Shown in pieces: positions 8,991 through 18,240 of a DNA stretch of 64,000 nt. Both the position numbers and the translations under genes were made by a program. Origin of the DNA: Polynucleobacter campilacus (GTDB lineage Bacteria; Pseudomonadota; Gammaproteobacteria; Burkholderiales; Burkholderiaceae). Position 1 is the stretch's first letter, and each line of letters begins with the position of its first letter. The notes beneath the pieces were generated by a model. It had not been told where the DNA came from and made no database searches. It worked only from the letters and a program-made list of their open reading frames with translations. The DNA lies in assembly GCF_002206625.1 (NCBI RefSeq), contig NZ_NGUP01000003.1, positions 456,968 through 520,967 on the forward strand, read 5' to 3'.

Positions 8991-9933
8991 TTATGACAAT
9001 TCCTTCTCTAGTGCTTTTAAGAAAAACTGTGAAACATCAAACCTACTTTGTTCAGTAATTTCAACAAAGCAAGTGGGGCTAGTAACATTAATTTCGGTAA
9101 GGTAGCCACCAATTAAGTCGAGTCCAACCAAGAATAAACCACGCTGATTGAGAACAGGTGCAAGTCTTTCTGCAATCTTCCTCTCAACTTCAGTCAATGG
9201 CATTGCCACACCTTTACCCCCAGCCGCTAAATTCCCGCGAATCTCATTACCCTGGGGAATGCGTGCCAAACTAAAAGGCACCACCTCACCGCCAATCAGT
9301 AAAACTCGTTTATCGCCTTGCGCTATTTCTGGCAAAAAGCGTTGGACCATCAGGGTTCTAGCGCCATTTTCACCAAGCGTTTCAACAATACTGGCTAAAT
9401 TTAAGCCATCTGACCCAACCCGAAAAACGCCCATTCCGCCCATACCATCTAAAGGCTTAATAACGATATCGCGATGTGTTTGATGAAACTTTTCAACTGC
9501 ACTGAGCTCACGTGTAACTAGCGTTGGTGGAATCAGCTCTGCAAACTCAGTAATCGAGAGTTTTTCTGAATGATCACGAACGGCGGCAGGATCATTCAAT
9601 ACTTTTGCACCCTGACGAACTGCAGCAGATAACAACCAAGTGGTGTTGAGATACTCAATATCAAATGGTGGATCAGTACGCATGAATACTACAGAAAATG
9701 ACTTCAGGGAACGTGACTCGATTGAACCAAGTTCAAACCAAGAAGTAGAGCTAGGCTTAATTACAAGGGTTTGACAATCTGCAACAACGAGATCATCTCT
9801 CCACAAAATATTACGGCTCTGACAAAACCATAAATGATGGCCTGCTTCTTGAGCGACACGCATTATTGCCAAAGTAGAATCTTTTTTTTACTTTAAAAGA
9901 TTCGAGAGGATCGGCAATAAATAGAAAGTCCAT
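8991..9933 (-). CDS. gshB: Glutathione synthase, interrupted by a frameshift near the 5' end
   Basis: GshB is an ATP-grasp enzyme joining gamma-glutamylcysteine to glycine. The body (MRVAQEAGHHLWFC onward, with DPPFDIEYLNTTWLL, KPLDGMGGMGVFRV and LDLIGGYLTEINVTSPT) is intact. The expected N-terminus MDFLFIADPLESFKVKK is encoded from the ATG at 9933, but in another frame. Eight As (minus strand; Ts at 9882-9889 on plus) stand where seven would keep the frame, so the 5' reading stops after about 40 codons. The downstream frame is open from a TTG at 9872 but lacks about 20 residues of the nucleotide-binding start. Without the extra A the protein would have 313 residues, the normal length. It is a sequencing error, a real mutation or a slippage-rescued gene. 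It lies 15 bp after gshA. Confidence 0.9.
9882..9889 (-). repeat. A8 homopolymer causing the gshB frameshift
   Basis: Eight consecutive Ts on the plus strand (As in gshB mRNA). Seven would join the two in-frame halves of gshB. A run of this length is prone to sequencing error, replication slippage and RNA polymerase slippage. Confidence 0.85.
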
Positions 9934-9948
9934 ATTCTTCCGGATTAA

Positions 9949-11247
9949 TCAATCCGCTTCAGCATCAGGATCGGTGCGCTCAAGCTCTAATGAAGCCGCC
10001 AACAATGCTAAGCGCGCAACTACTCCATATAAGTAGAAACGATTTGGGGCAGCACTACCTGGCTTGGCACTCATATCGGGCATTGAGTTCTGTTCAAAAG
10101 CGAGCGGTACAAAATGCATGCCAGGTGCATTGAGATTTTCATCGGGACCACGATCCGTATGAACACGATAGAAGCCGCCAATCACATAACGATCAATCAT
10201 GTATACCACTGGCTCTGCTACTGCCTCGTTGACCTTCTCAAAGGTATATACGCCCTCTTGAATCAATACATCGCTGACCGCTAAACCCTCTTTAACCACA
10301 CTCATCTTGTTACGGTCTTTACGGTTCAAGTCCTTGAGCTGGGAGGGATCATTGACTACCATAATGCCCATTCCATAGGTACCAGCGTCTGCCTTTACAA
10401 CAACATATGGCTTGTCTTTAATGCCATATTCACGATATTTTTTAGCTGTCTTTTTGAGGATTTGCTCTACTGCAGTCTGTAGCTCTTCCTCACCTTTGCG
10501 CTCATGAAAATTTACATTAGAGCAACTTGTAAAGTAAGGATTAATCATCCAAGGATCGATATCCACCACCTTAGCAAACTTCTTAGCTACCTCTTCATAA
10601 GCTGCGAAGTGATTCGACTTACGACGGATATGCCAACCAGCATGCAAGCCGGGCAATAGATATTGCTCGTGCAAGTTTTCTAGAATTGGTGGAATGCCAG
10701 CAGATAAATCATTATTCAAGAGAATGGAGCATGGATCAAAATCTTTCAAACCCAAACGTTGCTTTTTCAAACCCAAACGAGAGAGGGGCTCCATCAATAG
10801 ACGATTGCCATCTGGCAACTCAATCCAAGTCGGTTTTTTAATTTCTTCTGAAAAAGTACCCAAGCGAACATTCAGACCAGCTTGACGCAAGATAGATGAA
10901 AGACGCGCAATATTTTGCAAATAGAAAGTATTGCGCGTGTGACGCTCTGGAATTAATAATAAATTTTTAGCTTCTGGACAAATCTTCTCAATTGCAGCCA
11001 TCGCGGCCTGTACTGCCAAAGGCAGCATCTGCGGAGAAAGATTATTAAAACCGCCGGGGAAAAGATTGGTATCAACCGGGGCCAGCTTAAAGCCTGAGTT
11101 ACGTAAATCAACCGAGCAATAGAACGGCGGGGTATGTTCTTGCCATTCCAGCCTGAACCAACGCTCGATGGTTGGGGTCGCTTCAAGAACCTTTGACTCT
11201 AATTCGAGCAAAGGACCGCTTAAGGCAGTGATGAGATGTGGAATCAT
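9949..11247 (-). CDS. gshA: Glutamate-cysteine ligase, T. denitrificans/betaproteobacterial type
   Basis: A 432-residue enzyme of the group annotated as GshA of the ferrooxidans/T. denitrificans type, unrelated in length to the 518-residue E. coli enzyme. It makes gamma-glutamylcysteine, the first step of glutathione synthesis. Recognisable segments are CSVDLRNSGFKLAPVDTNLFPGGFNN near residue 44, LLIPERHTRNTFYLQN, and VVKADAGTYGMGIMVV near residue 283, which looks ATP-grasp-like. It opens the operon gshA-gshB-EIIA-ptsH-ptsI. The terminator of the upstream amtB operon ends about 30 bp before its start. Confidence 0.93.
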   Translation of the reverse strand: MIPHLITALSGPLLELESKVLEATPTIERWFRLEWQEHTPPFYCSVDLRNSGFKLAPVDTNLFPGGFNNLSPQMLPLAVQAAMAAIEKICPEAKNLLLIPERHTRNTFYLQNIARLSSILRQAGLNVRLGTFSEEIKKPTWIELPDGNRLLMEPLSRLGLKKQRLGLKDFDPCSILLNNDLSAGIPPILENLHEQYLLPGLHAGWHIRRKSNHFAAYEEVAKKFAKVVDIDPWMINPYFTSCSNVNFHERKGEEELQTAVEQILKKTAKKYREYGIKDKPYVVVKADAGTYGMGIMVVNDPSQLKDLNRKDRNKMSVVKEGLAVSDVLIQEGVYTFEKVNEAVAEPVVYMIDRYVIGGFYRVHTDRGPDENLNAPGMHFVPLAFEQNSMPDMSAKPGSAAPNRFYLYGVVARLALLAASLELERTDPDAEAD

Positions 11248-11266
11248 TCCACCATTGTAAGATTAT

Positions 11267-11299
11267 TAAAAGAAAGACGCGGGATCCTAGGATCCCGCG
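11267..11299 (-). terminator. Intrinsic terminator of the torF-glnK-amtB operon
   Basis: A 22-bp perfect palindrome at 11278-11299 forms a 9-bp GC-rich stem with a CTAG loop. In the minus-strand transcript it is followed by a T-rich tract (TCTTTCTTTT, 11277-11268). It lies 53 bp after the amtB stop and just before gshA, so it should separate the two operons. Confidence 0.85.
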
Positions 11300-11352
11300 C
11301 TTAAAAACTAGGCGGCATATGAAAGCTGCCCAGTGAGGGGTAAATCTACAGA

Positions 11353-12840
11353 TTAAGACTCGTAGGCAGCCTCACCATGTGAGCTGATATCTAAGCCTTC
11401 GCGCTCTTCTTCTTCCTTCACACGCAAACCAATCGCCATATCAATCAATTTGAATGCAATGTAAGAGACCACGCCTGACCAAATCAGGGTAGTAATCACG
11501 CCTTGAGCCTGAATCCATAATTGGCTAGCAATGGAGTAATCAGGGGCAACAGCATTTGCTACGTAGTCCCAGATACCGGAGCCGCCCAATGCAGGATCAG
11601 CGAATACGCCAGTCAATAAAGCACCGGAAATACCACCAACACCGTGAACACCAAATACATCTAAGCTGTCATCAGAGCCTAACATCTTCTTGAGACCTGT
11701 AACACCCCAGAGGCAAGCGACACCAGCAAACAAACCAATTGCGATGGAACCCATTGGGCCAGCAAAACCAGCGGCTGGAGTAATAGCAACTAAGCCAGCT
11801 ACGCAACCAGAGGCAGCGCCCAACATAGATGGCTTACCTTTGAGAACCCACTCAGCAACAGACCAGCTCAATACAGCAGCAGCAGTTGCTAAATAAGTAT
11901 TTACAAAAGCCAATGCTGCGCTACCGTTTGCTTCGAGTGCTGAACCAGCATTGAAACCAAACCAACCGAACCACAAGAGTGCAGCACCAGTCATTACATA
12001 AACTAAGTTATGTGGCTTCATTGCCTCTTTCCCGTAGCCAACACGCTTGCCGATAACGTAGGAACCCACCAAGCCAGCGATTGCAGCATTGATGTGAACA
12101 ACGGTACCGCCAGCAAAGTCGAGCACACCTTTTTGCCATAACCAGCCAGCACGAGCAGTAATAGCCTCAAGGGATGCAGCATCTTTGATATCGTCAGGAC
12201 CAGGCCAGAACCAAACCATGTGAGCGATTGGCAAATAGCTAAATGTGAACCAAATGATCATGAATATCAAGATTGCAGAAAACTTAGCGCGCTCTGCAAA
12301 GGAACCAATGATCAAGCAGCAAGTAATAGTGGCGAACACTGCTTGGAAAGCCATGAAGACAAATTCAGGGATCACAATACCTTTACTAAAGGTTGCTGCT
12401 ACTGAATCTGGAGTCATACCGCCCAAGAACAAGCGATCAAGTCCGCCAATAAATGGACTACCTTCGGTGAACGCAAAGCTATAGCCGTAGATTGCCCAGA
12501 GCACAGTAATCAAGGAGAAGACCATAAAACACTGCATGCAAATCGACAGAATATTTTTGCTACGCGTTAAGCCACCATAGAACAAAGCCAAACCAGGAAG
12601 TGTCATTAACAGCACTAATGCTGTACATACCATCATCCAAACGGTATCCGCTTTATTACACTTTTCAGAGCAAAGAACGGGCGCAGGTTCTGCAGCAGCA
12701 GGAGTTGCAGCTGGAGCAGTTACTGCTGGCTTTTTAGCTTCGTCAGCAGCATACGCTGGCGAGCTAACCATTACACCGGTAGCGCCAATGGCCAAGGCCA
12801 TAGCACCGCCAGCAACGAGTCGTTTCATCCAAGTTAACAT
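11353..12840 (-). CDS. amtB: Ammonium transporter
   Basis: A 495-residue Amt/MEP/Rh channel for ammonium uptake at the inner membrane. An N-terminal signal peptide ending in the SPAYA-ADEA region is followed by an Ala/Pro-rich linker, then about 11 transmembrane helices beginning at VWMMVCTALVLLMTLPGLALF. The pore histidines appear in AHMVWFWPG and FGVHGVGGISGALLTG. I place the start at the ATG 12840 (MLTWMKRLVAGG), preceded by GAGAGG; a longer reading frame reaching 13011 would run deep into glnK and is not needed. GlnK, encoded 13 bp upstream, would block this channel when nitrogen is ample. Confidence 0.95.
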   Translation of the reverse strand: MLTWMKRLVAGGAMALAIGATGVMVSSPAYAADEAKKPAVTAPAATPAAAEPAPVLCSEKCNKADTVWMMVCTALVLLMTLPGLALFYGGLTRSKNILSICMQCFMVFSLITVLWAIYGYSFAFTEGSPFIGGLDRLFLGGMTPDSVAATFSKGIVIPEFVFMAFQAVFATITCCLIIGSFAERAKFSAILIFMIIWFTFSYLPIAHMVWFWPGPDDIKDAASLEAITARAGWLWQKGVLDFAGGTVVHINAAIAGLVGSYVIGKRVGYGKEAMKPHNLVYVMTGAALLWFGWFGFNAGSALEANGSAALAFVNTYLATAAAVLSWSVAEWVLKGKPSMLGAASGCVAGLVAITPAAGFAGPMGSIAIGLFAGVACLWGVTGLKKMLGSDDSLDVFGVHGVGGISGALLTGVFADPALGGSGIWDYVANAVAPDYSIASQLWIQAQGVITTLIWSGVVSYIAFKLIDMAIGLRVKEEEEREGLDISSHGEAAYES

Positions 12841-12853
12841 TTTGAACCTCTCT

Positions 12854-13204
<351 letters not shown>

Positions 13205-13217
13205 TCAGAGGTGGAAA

Positions 13218-14138
13218 TTAGAAAGTTTTGGTAAGAGATACAACAGCGCCAGACTTTCCGAGGTTGCTTCCATTTGGGCTTGAATAGGCATATGAACCCT
13301 TAACTGTTGCAGCGGTTGTACCTACATAAGCCGCTGAAGCGGATAAACCACCGCCAAAGTCTTTAGTCACACCCAACTTCCAGTCGGTATATGAATATAG
13401 GGTGCTATTGCTAATAGCGCCTGTTGAACTTCCTGACTGATACTGAGTTCCCTGCCAGTTGGTTGTACCTTTTAACTGGCTGCCAGCGACGTATTGATAA
13501 CCTACGTGGCCATTAAGAGCTAAACCCCAAAAACCAGTGTCATAGTTCATTGTCAGATCTGGATAGTAAGAGCCAGTTGAGTTGATGTTTCCAAATAATG
13601 GTGTAACAGCATAAGAAAACTTAGCAAAACCAGTTACAGGACCGAATGTAAAGTTCTGCGCTACATAGATCTCTGTTGTGTTTGGATTGGCATAGGCACC
13701 ATTACTATTCGGAATACCCGAAGTTGGGTAGTAGTACTGCAAAACACCTAGGTCTGATGCAAAACCTTCTCCAATCAACTCTTTCTTAATACCAGCATAA
13801 AAATCCATTTCGATTGGCGCACTGACGTTGCCGTAGGTGTTACCCTTTCCGGAATTGCCGCCACTCAGACCATAAGAATCACCAATCCAGCTAATCGAGC
13901 TGTTCCAGTTACCAATGTAGACACCACTTTCGTGAGCGTAGTCAAAGCCACCTTGAATCGCTGGCTTGAAGTTTGACTGGCTGATACCGCGGTAACGATA
14001 GTCGTTGACTACGGTTACGTTAGCGGTAATCGGGCTAGCTTCTGGAGCCTCTGCTGCAGGGGCTGTTTGTGCAAAAGCGGCAGTAGCCAACAAGCTTGAT
14101 GCTGCTAGCGCGATCGCTGATTTTTGCAAAGTTTTCAT
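13218..14138 (-). CDS. TorF family putative porin
   Basis: A 306-residue exported outer-membrane protein of the Gcw_chp/TorF group. A signal peptide (MKTLQKSAIALAASSLLATAAFA) precedes ANVTVVNDYRYRGISQSNFKPAIQGGFDYAH, the family's N-terminal signature. The rest is Gly/Ser/Tyr-rich with alternating residues, as expected for a beta-barrel, and it ends in LTKTF, a C-terminal aromatic barrel signal. The substrate is unknown; being first in an operon with glnK-amtB suggests a channel for small nitrogen compounds. RBS AAGGAGT precedes the ATG at 14138. Confidence 0.85.
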   Translation of the reverse strand: MKTLQKSAIALAASSLLATAAFAQTAPAAEAPEASPITANVTVVNDYRYRGISQSNFKPAIQGGFDYAHESGVYIGNWNSSISWIGDSYGLSGGNSGKGNTYGNVSAPIEMDFYAGIKKELIGEGFASDLGVLQYYYPTSGIPNSNGAYANPNTTEIYVAQNFTFGPVTGFAKFSYAVTPLFGNINSTGSYYPDLTMNYDTGFWGLALNGHVGYQYVAGSQLKGTTNWQGTQYQSGSSTGAISNSTLYSYTDWKLGVTKDFGGGLSASAAYVGTTAATVKGSYAYSSPNGSNLGKSGAVVSLTKTF

Positions 14139-14400
14139 GTGTTACTCCTTACTGGTTGTAATAAAAAATGGGGTGAATGCTTAATGCATGAAGCGATATT
14201 GATGGGTTGGGCATTCATGGATTTGTCGCAAATCCCCCAAATAAGGCACTTGCACTCTTTTGGTGCTTAATATTGCACCATGTGCGTGAATTTTGAGCTT
14301 TTCAGGCTGTTTTTAGCCTTTTTGCCCCTTTTTCTCCGCCCAACATAAAATATCAATTTGTGTCTTTTATGCAACTTTTCATAGAACTGCGAACCCCATC
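14139..14400. other. Divergent regulatory region between torF and ubiK
   Basis: A 262-bp gap between divergent genes. It holds the torF RBS (AAGGAGT), an NtrC-like dyad at 14251-14266, an AT-rich stretch before ubiK (14341-14400) and a weak five-pair hairpin at 14304-14319. No ORF with a coding look and no tRNA is seen. Confidence 0.6.
14251..14266. promoter_or_regulatory. NtrC-like binding site
   Basis: TGCACTCTTTTGGTGC has the GCAC(C/T)-N5-GGTGC form of enterobacterial NtrC sites such as those before glnA. It lies 113-128 bp upstream of the torF start, a distance usual for enhancers of sigma-54 promoters. A second GCACC half-site follows at 14275-14279. I could not find a well-spaced -24/-12 promoter, which lowers the confidence. 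Confidence 0.5.
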
Positions 14401-14658
14401 ATGCAAAAGCCAGGCGAAATCCTCGAACAAATTCAACGTATCGCCAGTGATATGCAAAACAAGGTGGGCGACGCTATTCGGAATTCACCAGCGCAAGAGA
14501 TTGAAAAAAATGTACGTGCAATGATGAACCAAGGTTTTCAGAAAATGGATTTGGTTACTCGCGAAGAGTTCGAGCTGCAAGCTAAAGTTCTTGCTAAGAC
14601 TAGAGAAAAGTTAGAAGTACTTGAAGCAAAAGTTACTGCTTTAGAAAAAACTTCGTAG
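14401..14658 (+). CDS. ubiK: Ubiquinone biosynthesis accessory factor UbiK
   Basis: An 85-residue protein of the UbiK/YqiC (BMFP) family. The N-terminal half is amphipathic (IQRIASDMQNKVGDAIRNSP) and the C-terminal half, from DLVTREEFELQ, is a coiled coil that drives trimer formation. UbiK helps UbiJ in ubiquinone synthesis and can promote membrane fusion in vitro. The gene is single, divergent from torF, and has no strong Shine-Dalgarno sequence. Confidence 0.88.
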   Translation: MQKPGEILEQIQRIASDMQNKVGDAIRNSPAQEIEKNVRAMMNQGFQKMDLVTREEFELQAKVLAKTREKLEVLEAKVTALEKTS

Positions 14659-14661
14659 GTT

Positions 14662-15255
14662 TTACTCTGGATAAAACTCATTAAAGAAGCTGGCGTATTC
14701 TTCTTTAGATAGTAATGTTTTTGCATCGTCAGTATTTGTGTTTGTATGCAATACCGATATCTGATAAATCCATGCATCTCCATTGCTCGCTTGCCGCGTG
14801 ATCCAGCGCACTCGCATTTGTTGTTGCTCTTTGGCATTTAGCTTCAAGACGATGAAGAAATCTGTGGTTGCTAGCTTCTGACGATTACTCGTCTGGTAAC
14901 TTGCCGCCTCTTCAACTACCATCCCGCCTGAAGCCTTTGCTCTCTCAAGTAAATTATTTTTTAGCTGGGTAATAATTTTCTCTGTTGCCACCGCTTGATT
15001 AGATGGCACTTGTATCGAGCTAATAGAGTAAATATCATCATCGATTTTTACTGCCTCGAGCGTTTGTAGAAACTCTTGTTCCTGATAAGGAATGCGGCGC
15101 TCTAATTTATCAGGCTTACCTGGAAATAAAGCGGTATATCTCTCTTGGGGTGATTGCACTGTGCGCCAATCTAACTTGGGGCTACAGGCTATTAGAAGAA
15201 TCGCTCCCGCTAGCAATACACAAGCCTTGCTGGCTCTAAACAATACCTGCTCCAT
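14662..15255 (-). CDS. Putative lipoprotein of unknown function
   Basis: A 197-residue protein with a lipoprotein signal: basic N-terminus, hydrophobic stretch and LLIAC with the acylated cysteine at residue 24. The mature part begins [30 protein letters not shown], a pattern common in small exported proteins that carry a phrase like 'Y-x-A-x-F-P-G-x-P'. No catalytic motif is recognised. I chose the ATG at 15255; the open frame continues to 15369 but only inside lipA. The start overlaps the lipA 3' end by 20 bp, suggesting coupled translation at the end of a long operon. Confidence 0.75.
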   Translation of the reverse strand: MEQVLFRASKACVLLAGAILLIACSPKLDWRTVQSPQERYTALFPGKPDKLERRIPYQEQEFLQTLEAVKIDDDIYSISSIQVPSNQAVATEKIITQLKNNLLERAKASGGMVVEEAASYQTSNRQKLATTDFFIVLKLNAKEQQQMRVRWITRQASNGDAWIYQISVLHTNTNTDDAKTLLSKEEYASFFNEFYPE

Positions 15256-16246
15256 GGGCTTGTTGGTCAGCATGGTAGCTAGAGCGCACCATTGCACCGA
15301 CTGCGGCATGGGAGAAGCCCATAGCGTATGCCTTTTCCTCGAACATCTTGAAAACATCAGGATGTACATAGCGCCTCACTGGGAGATGATGGCCTGATGG
15401 GGCAAGGTACTGACCAATGGTGAGCATGTCGATATCGTGTTCACGCATATCACGCATTACTTCTAGAATTTCTTCGTCTGTTTCGCCAAGGCCGACCATC
15501 AAACCACTCTTGGTCGGAATATGAGGAAAGCGCTCTTTGAAGTCTTTCAAAAGCTTTAGGGAGTGTAGATAATCAGCGCCTGGTCTGGCCTCTTTATACA
15601 GACGCGGTACAGTTTCTAAATTATGGTTCATTACGTCTGGCAAACCATTGGGCGCATGCTCAGCAAAAATATCTAAGGCTTTGTCTAGGCGCCCACGGAA
15701 GTCAGGGACCAGGACCTCAATCCGAGTGCTTGGTGAAAGGGTACGCGATTGAGAAATGCAATCGACGTAATGCATTGCACCACCGTCGCGCAAGTCATCA
15801 CGATCCACGCTAGTGATCACTACATAATTTAATTTCAGTGCAGCAATGGTGCGCGCCAAGTTGGCTGGCTCTTTTTGATCAAGTGGGTCCGGTCTACCGT
15901 GGCCTACGTCACAGAAGGGGCAGCGGCGAGTGCACTTATCCCCCATGATCATGAAGGTAGCGGTACCTTTACCAAAACACTCGCCAATATTGGGGCAACT
16001 TGCCTCTTCACAAACAGTGACGAGTTCATTTTCTCGGAGGATCTTTTTGATCTCGTTAAAGCGAGAATTTCCAGAGGCGGCCTTTACCCGAATCCAGTCC
16101 GGCTTTTTCAGAACCTCTGTTAGCGGAATAATCTTGATGGGAATGCGCGCAGTCTTCTCGCTCGACTTTTGTTTACGAGTTGCGTCGTAGCTAAGGTCTT
16201 GACGAAGCTCTATCGTCGTCTTGGTATCGGTCTTATTGGTGGTCAT
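15236..16246 (-). CDS. lipA: Lipoyl synthase
   Basis: A 336-residue radical SAM enzyme that inserts two sulfurs into octanoyl groups on E2 and H proteins. Both Fe-S clusters are visible: the auxiliary cluster C79, C84, C90 in [12 protein letters not shown] and the radical SAM cluster C105, C109, C112 in CTRRCPFCD. The C-terminal arginine-serine region is [11 protein letters not shown]. Length is typical. The start overlaps lipB by 14 bp. Confidence 0.97.
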   Translation of the reverse strand: MTTNKTDTKTTIELRQDLSYDATRKQKSSEKTARIPIKIIPLTEVLKKPDWIRVKAASGNSRFNEIKKILRENELVTVCEEASCPNIGECFGKGTATFMIMGDKCTRRCPFCDVGHGRPDPLDQKEPANLARTIAALKLNYVVITSVDRDDLRDGGAMHYVDCISQSRTLSPSTRIEVLVPDFRGRLDKALDIFAEHAPNGLPDVMNHNLETVPRLYKEARPGADYLHSLKLLKDFKERFPHIPTKSGLMVGLGETDEEILEVMRDMREHDIDMLTIGQYLAPSGHHLPVRRYVHPDVFKMFEEKAYAMGFSHAAVGAMVRSSYHADQQAHGAGIV

Positions 16247-16886
16247 GAGACATTAGTTGCTTATGTAAATGCTCTAAAAGTCTTTGGCTAATAGTGTCTC
16301 CATTGTCCTTGATCCCAAGAGTTTGCATATCCACTGTCTTTAAGCCCTCATAGCCGCAAGGGTGGATACGTCCAAAAGCCTCCAGATCAGTTGCCACATT
16401 CAGCGCTAGACCATGATAGGAGCAGCTTTTAGAGACCTTAAGGCCCAGAGCAGCCACCTTTGCTCCAAACCACTCTGCTGATACCCCAGGCTGCTCTGAA
16501 ACGTAAATACCGGGTGCTCCTGGATGTCTTTCTGCCTTAATTCCAAAATCTAACAAAGTATCGATGAGGGCTTGCTCAATGCGAGAGACCAATTCTTTTA
16601 CAAAAATGCCTAGGCGTTTGAGATCAAGCAAAAGATAGATCACGATTTGACCAGGCCCGTGATAAGTAATCTCACCACCACGATCAACTTGCACTAGCGG
16701 AATTTGATTGCTAGGCGAATGTAAATTACTAGCATCGCCCGCAAGCCCCAAAGTAAACACGGGAGGATGCTCTAAAACCCATATCTCATCAGGTGTTGTG
16801 CTATCTCGCTCTTGAGTAAATAGTCGCATCGCTTCATAGGTAGAGACGCAATCTACTAAACCAAGATGCTTTACTAAAGCAGACAT
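16233..16886 (-). CDS. lipB: Octanoyl-[acyl-carrier-protein]:protein octanoyltransferase
   Basis: A 217-residue enzyme transferring octanoate from ACP to lipoyl domains. The catalytic pair is present as K143 in [10 protein letters not shown] and C177 in [20 protein letters not shown] near residue 69 and [13 protein letters not shown] are further family signatures. It acts just before LipA, whose gene it overlaps by 14 bp, and follows the DUF493 gene by 9 bp. Confidence 0.96.
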   Translation of the reverse strand: MSALVKHLGLVDCVSTYEAMRLFTQERDSTTPDEIWVLEHPPVFTLGLAGDASNLHSPSNQIPLVQVDRGGEITYHGPGQIVIYLLLDLKRLGIFVKELVSRIEQALIDTLLDFGIKAERHPGAPGIYVSEQPGVSAEWFGAKVAALGLKVSKSCSYHGLALNVATDLEAFGRIHPCGYEGLKTVDMQTLGIKDNGDTISQRLLEHLHKQLMSHDHQ

Positions 16887-16895
16887 GACAATAAA

Positions 16896-17162
16896 TTAAA
16901 GAACAATACTAACTAGCGGATGGGTAGATAAAGTTCTATATAGCTCATCTAGCTGCTCACGACTTGTAGCTGTAATTGGCAAGGTAATGCCTAGGTAGTT
17001 GCCATCCTTAGACGGTCGTTGCTCAACCTTAGTCTCATCAAATGTTGGATCAAATTGTTTTGCAATATGAATGATTGCTGGAAGATATTCTGGATTAGCT
17101 TTGCCCATCACCTTAATCGGAAATTGGGAAGGGTATTCGATGAGTGATTTTTCTTCGGCCAT
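16896..17162 (-). CDS. DUF493 (YbeD-like) protein
   Basis: An 88-residue YbeD-family protein with an ACT-like fold. The core IEYPSQFPIKVMGKANPEYLPAIIHI and the C-terminal LYRTLSTHPLVSIVL match the family. Its role is not established; the gene is regularly next to lipB in proteobacteria, as here, which hints at regulation of lipoate metabolism. Confidence 0.88.
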   Translation of the reverse strand: MAEEKSLIEYPSQFPIKVMGKANPEYLPAIIHIAKQFDPTFDETKVEQRPSKDGNYLGITLPITATSREQLDELYRTLSTHPLVSIVL

Positions 17163-17180
17163 ATATATCCCTGATTTTTC

Positions 17181-17897
17181 TTATTGCTTACGGTGATCTG
17201 GCATGCCCAACCAGGCACCAGTGATGATGTTGCGAATGCAATGTAATCTACGATGAAAGAAGTGATCTGCCCCAGGAACTACTTGCACAGTAAGCTCTTG
17301 CGGGCGCGCCCAGTCCAAAACATTAATCAAGGGAATGGTTTCATCTAATTCTCCATGAATGAGGATAGTATCTGCTGGTACTGGGGCTAATGTCCATTTA
17401 CCTGCCGCGCTACCCACCATCACCAAGCGCTCCGCAGGGCGGCCAAGATCAGCGAGTCGTTGGACCAAGTGACTACCAACAAAGCTGCCAAAAGAGAATC
17501 CAGAAACTGCCAGCGGCAAAGTGTTCACGCTTGAAACCCAGGCTTGATTGGTGGTGGCCTCATATTTTGACCAGCTTGAAGGGGTGCGCATCCAATCAGT
17601 TGTATGTAATAGATCCTCCAACTCGCCAACACCTTCATCATGTACGCCAGCAGTCCCGCCTACTCCCCGGAAATTAGGGCGCACGCTGATATAACCCAAT
17701 TGATTGAAAGCACGCGCCATAGTCTGCGCTACTTTGTTATCCATTGTGCCTCCCATCAGTGGATGAGGGTGCGCTACCAATGCCAAGCCGCGAACTGTAA
17801 AAGAAGGATCGCTTTTTAATTCATCTGGCAGATCGATAGACATTTCCATCGCACCAACGATTCCTTCAATATGAATTACTTTTGTACGGCCATTCAT
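17181..17897 (-). CDS. Alpha/beta hydrolase
   Basis: A 238-residue cytosolic alpha/beta hydrolase. The nucleophile elbow is GFSFGSF, the acid is in HGELDETIPL and the histidine in GADHFFHRRL. LVAHPHPLMGGTMDNKVAQT near the N-terminus supplies the oxyanion region and marks the group of small 'dienelactone-like' hydrolases. The substrate is unknown. It lies 18 bp from both neighbours on the same strand. Confidence 0.88.
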   Translation of the reverse strand: MNGRTKVIHIEGIVGAMEMSIDLPDELKSDPSFTVRGLALVAHPHPLMGGTMDNKVAQTMARAFNQLGYISVRPNFRGVGGTAGVHDEGVGELEDLLHTTDWMRTPSSWSKYEATTNQAWVSSVNTLPLAVSGFSFGSFVGSHLVQRLADLGRPAERLVMVGSAAGKWTLAPVPADTILIHGELDETIPLINVLDWARPQELTVQVVPGADHFFHRRLHCIRNIITGAWLGMPDHRKQ

Positions 17898-17915
17898 GGG
17901 AAAACCTTCAAGTAA

Positions 17916-18224
17916 CTATGACAACTGCAAGCGCTCAACTGGGCGGCCAGCAATTAAATGTGATTGAATAATTTCTTCAACATCATCCTGATCTACGAAT
18001 GTGTACCACACACCTTCTGGGTAGACCACCATCACAGGACCATCAGCACAACGATCTAAGCATCCTGCTTTGTTCACACGGATCTTTCCAGGCCCAGAAA
18101 GTCCAAGCTCTTTGACTCTATTTTTTGCATACTGAAATAATGCAAATACATTATGACGATCGCAACAATCTTCGCCATTACTGCGTTGGTTCAAACAGAA
18201 AAACAGGTGGTGTGAAAAGCTCAT
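17916..18224 (-). CDS. Thioredoxin-like [2Fe-2S] ferredoxin
   Basis: A 102-residue protein with the cysteine arrangement of thioredoxin-fold [2Fe-2S] ferredoxins: C10 and C20/C21 in CLNQRSNGEDCC, then C55 and C59 in KAGCLDRCADGP. The segment VVYPEGVWYTFV follows as in the family. It probably carries electrons to an unknown partner. The VanZ-like gene is 16 bp upstream and the hydrolase gene 18 bp downstream. Confidence 0.9.
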   Translation of the reverse strand: MSFSHHLFFCLNQRSNGEDCCDRHNVFALFQYAKNRVKELGLSGPGKIRVNKAGCLDRCADGPVMVVYPEGVWYTFVDQDDVEEIIQSHLIAGRPVERLQLS

Positions 18225-18240
18225 AGAAAAATTATATTCG

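Noticed and set aside
14262-14277. Sigma-54 -24/-12 promoter resembling TGGTGC-N-TTGCA on the plus strand
   Set aside because: The spacing between the GG and GC elements is 11 instead of 10, which normally abolishes sigma-54 promoters, and it points away from torF.
14304-14323. Plus-strand hairpin AGGCT-N6-AGCCT followed by Ts, resembling a terminator
   Set aside because: The stem has only five pairs and no plus-strand gene ends upstream of it; it probably is chance in a T-rich region.
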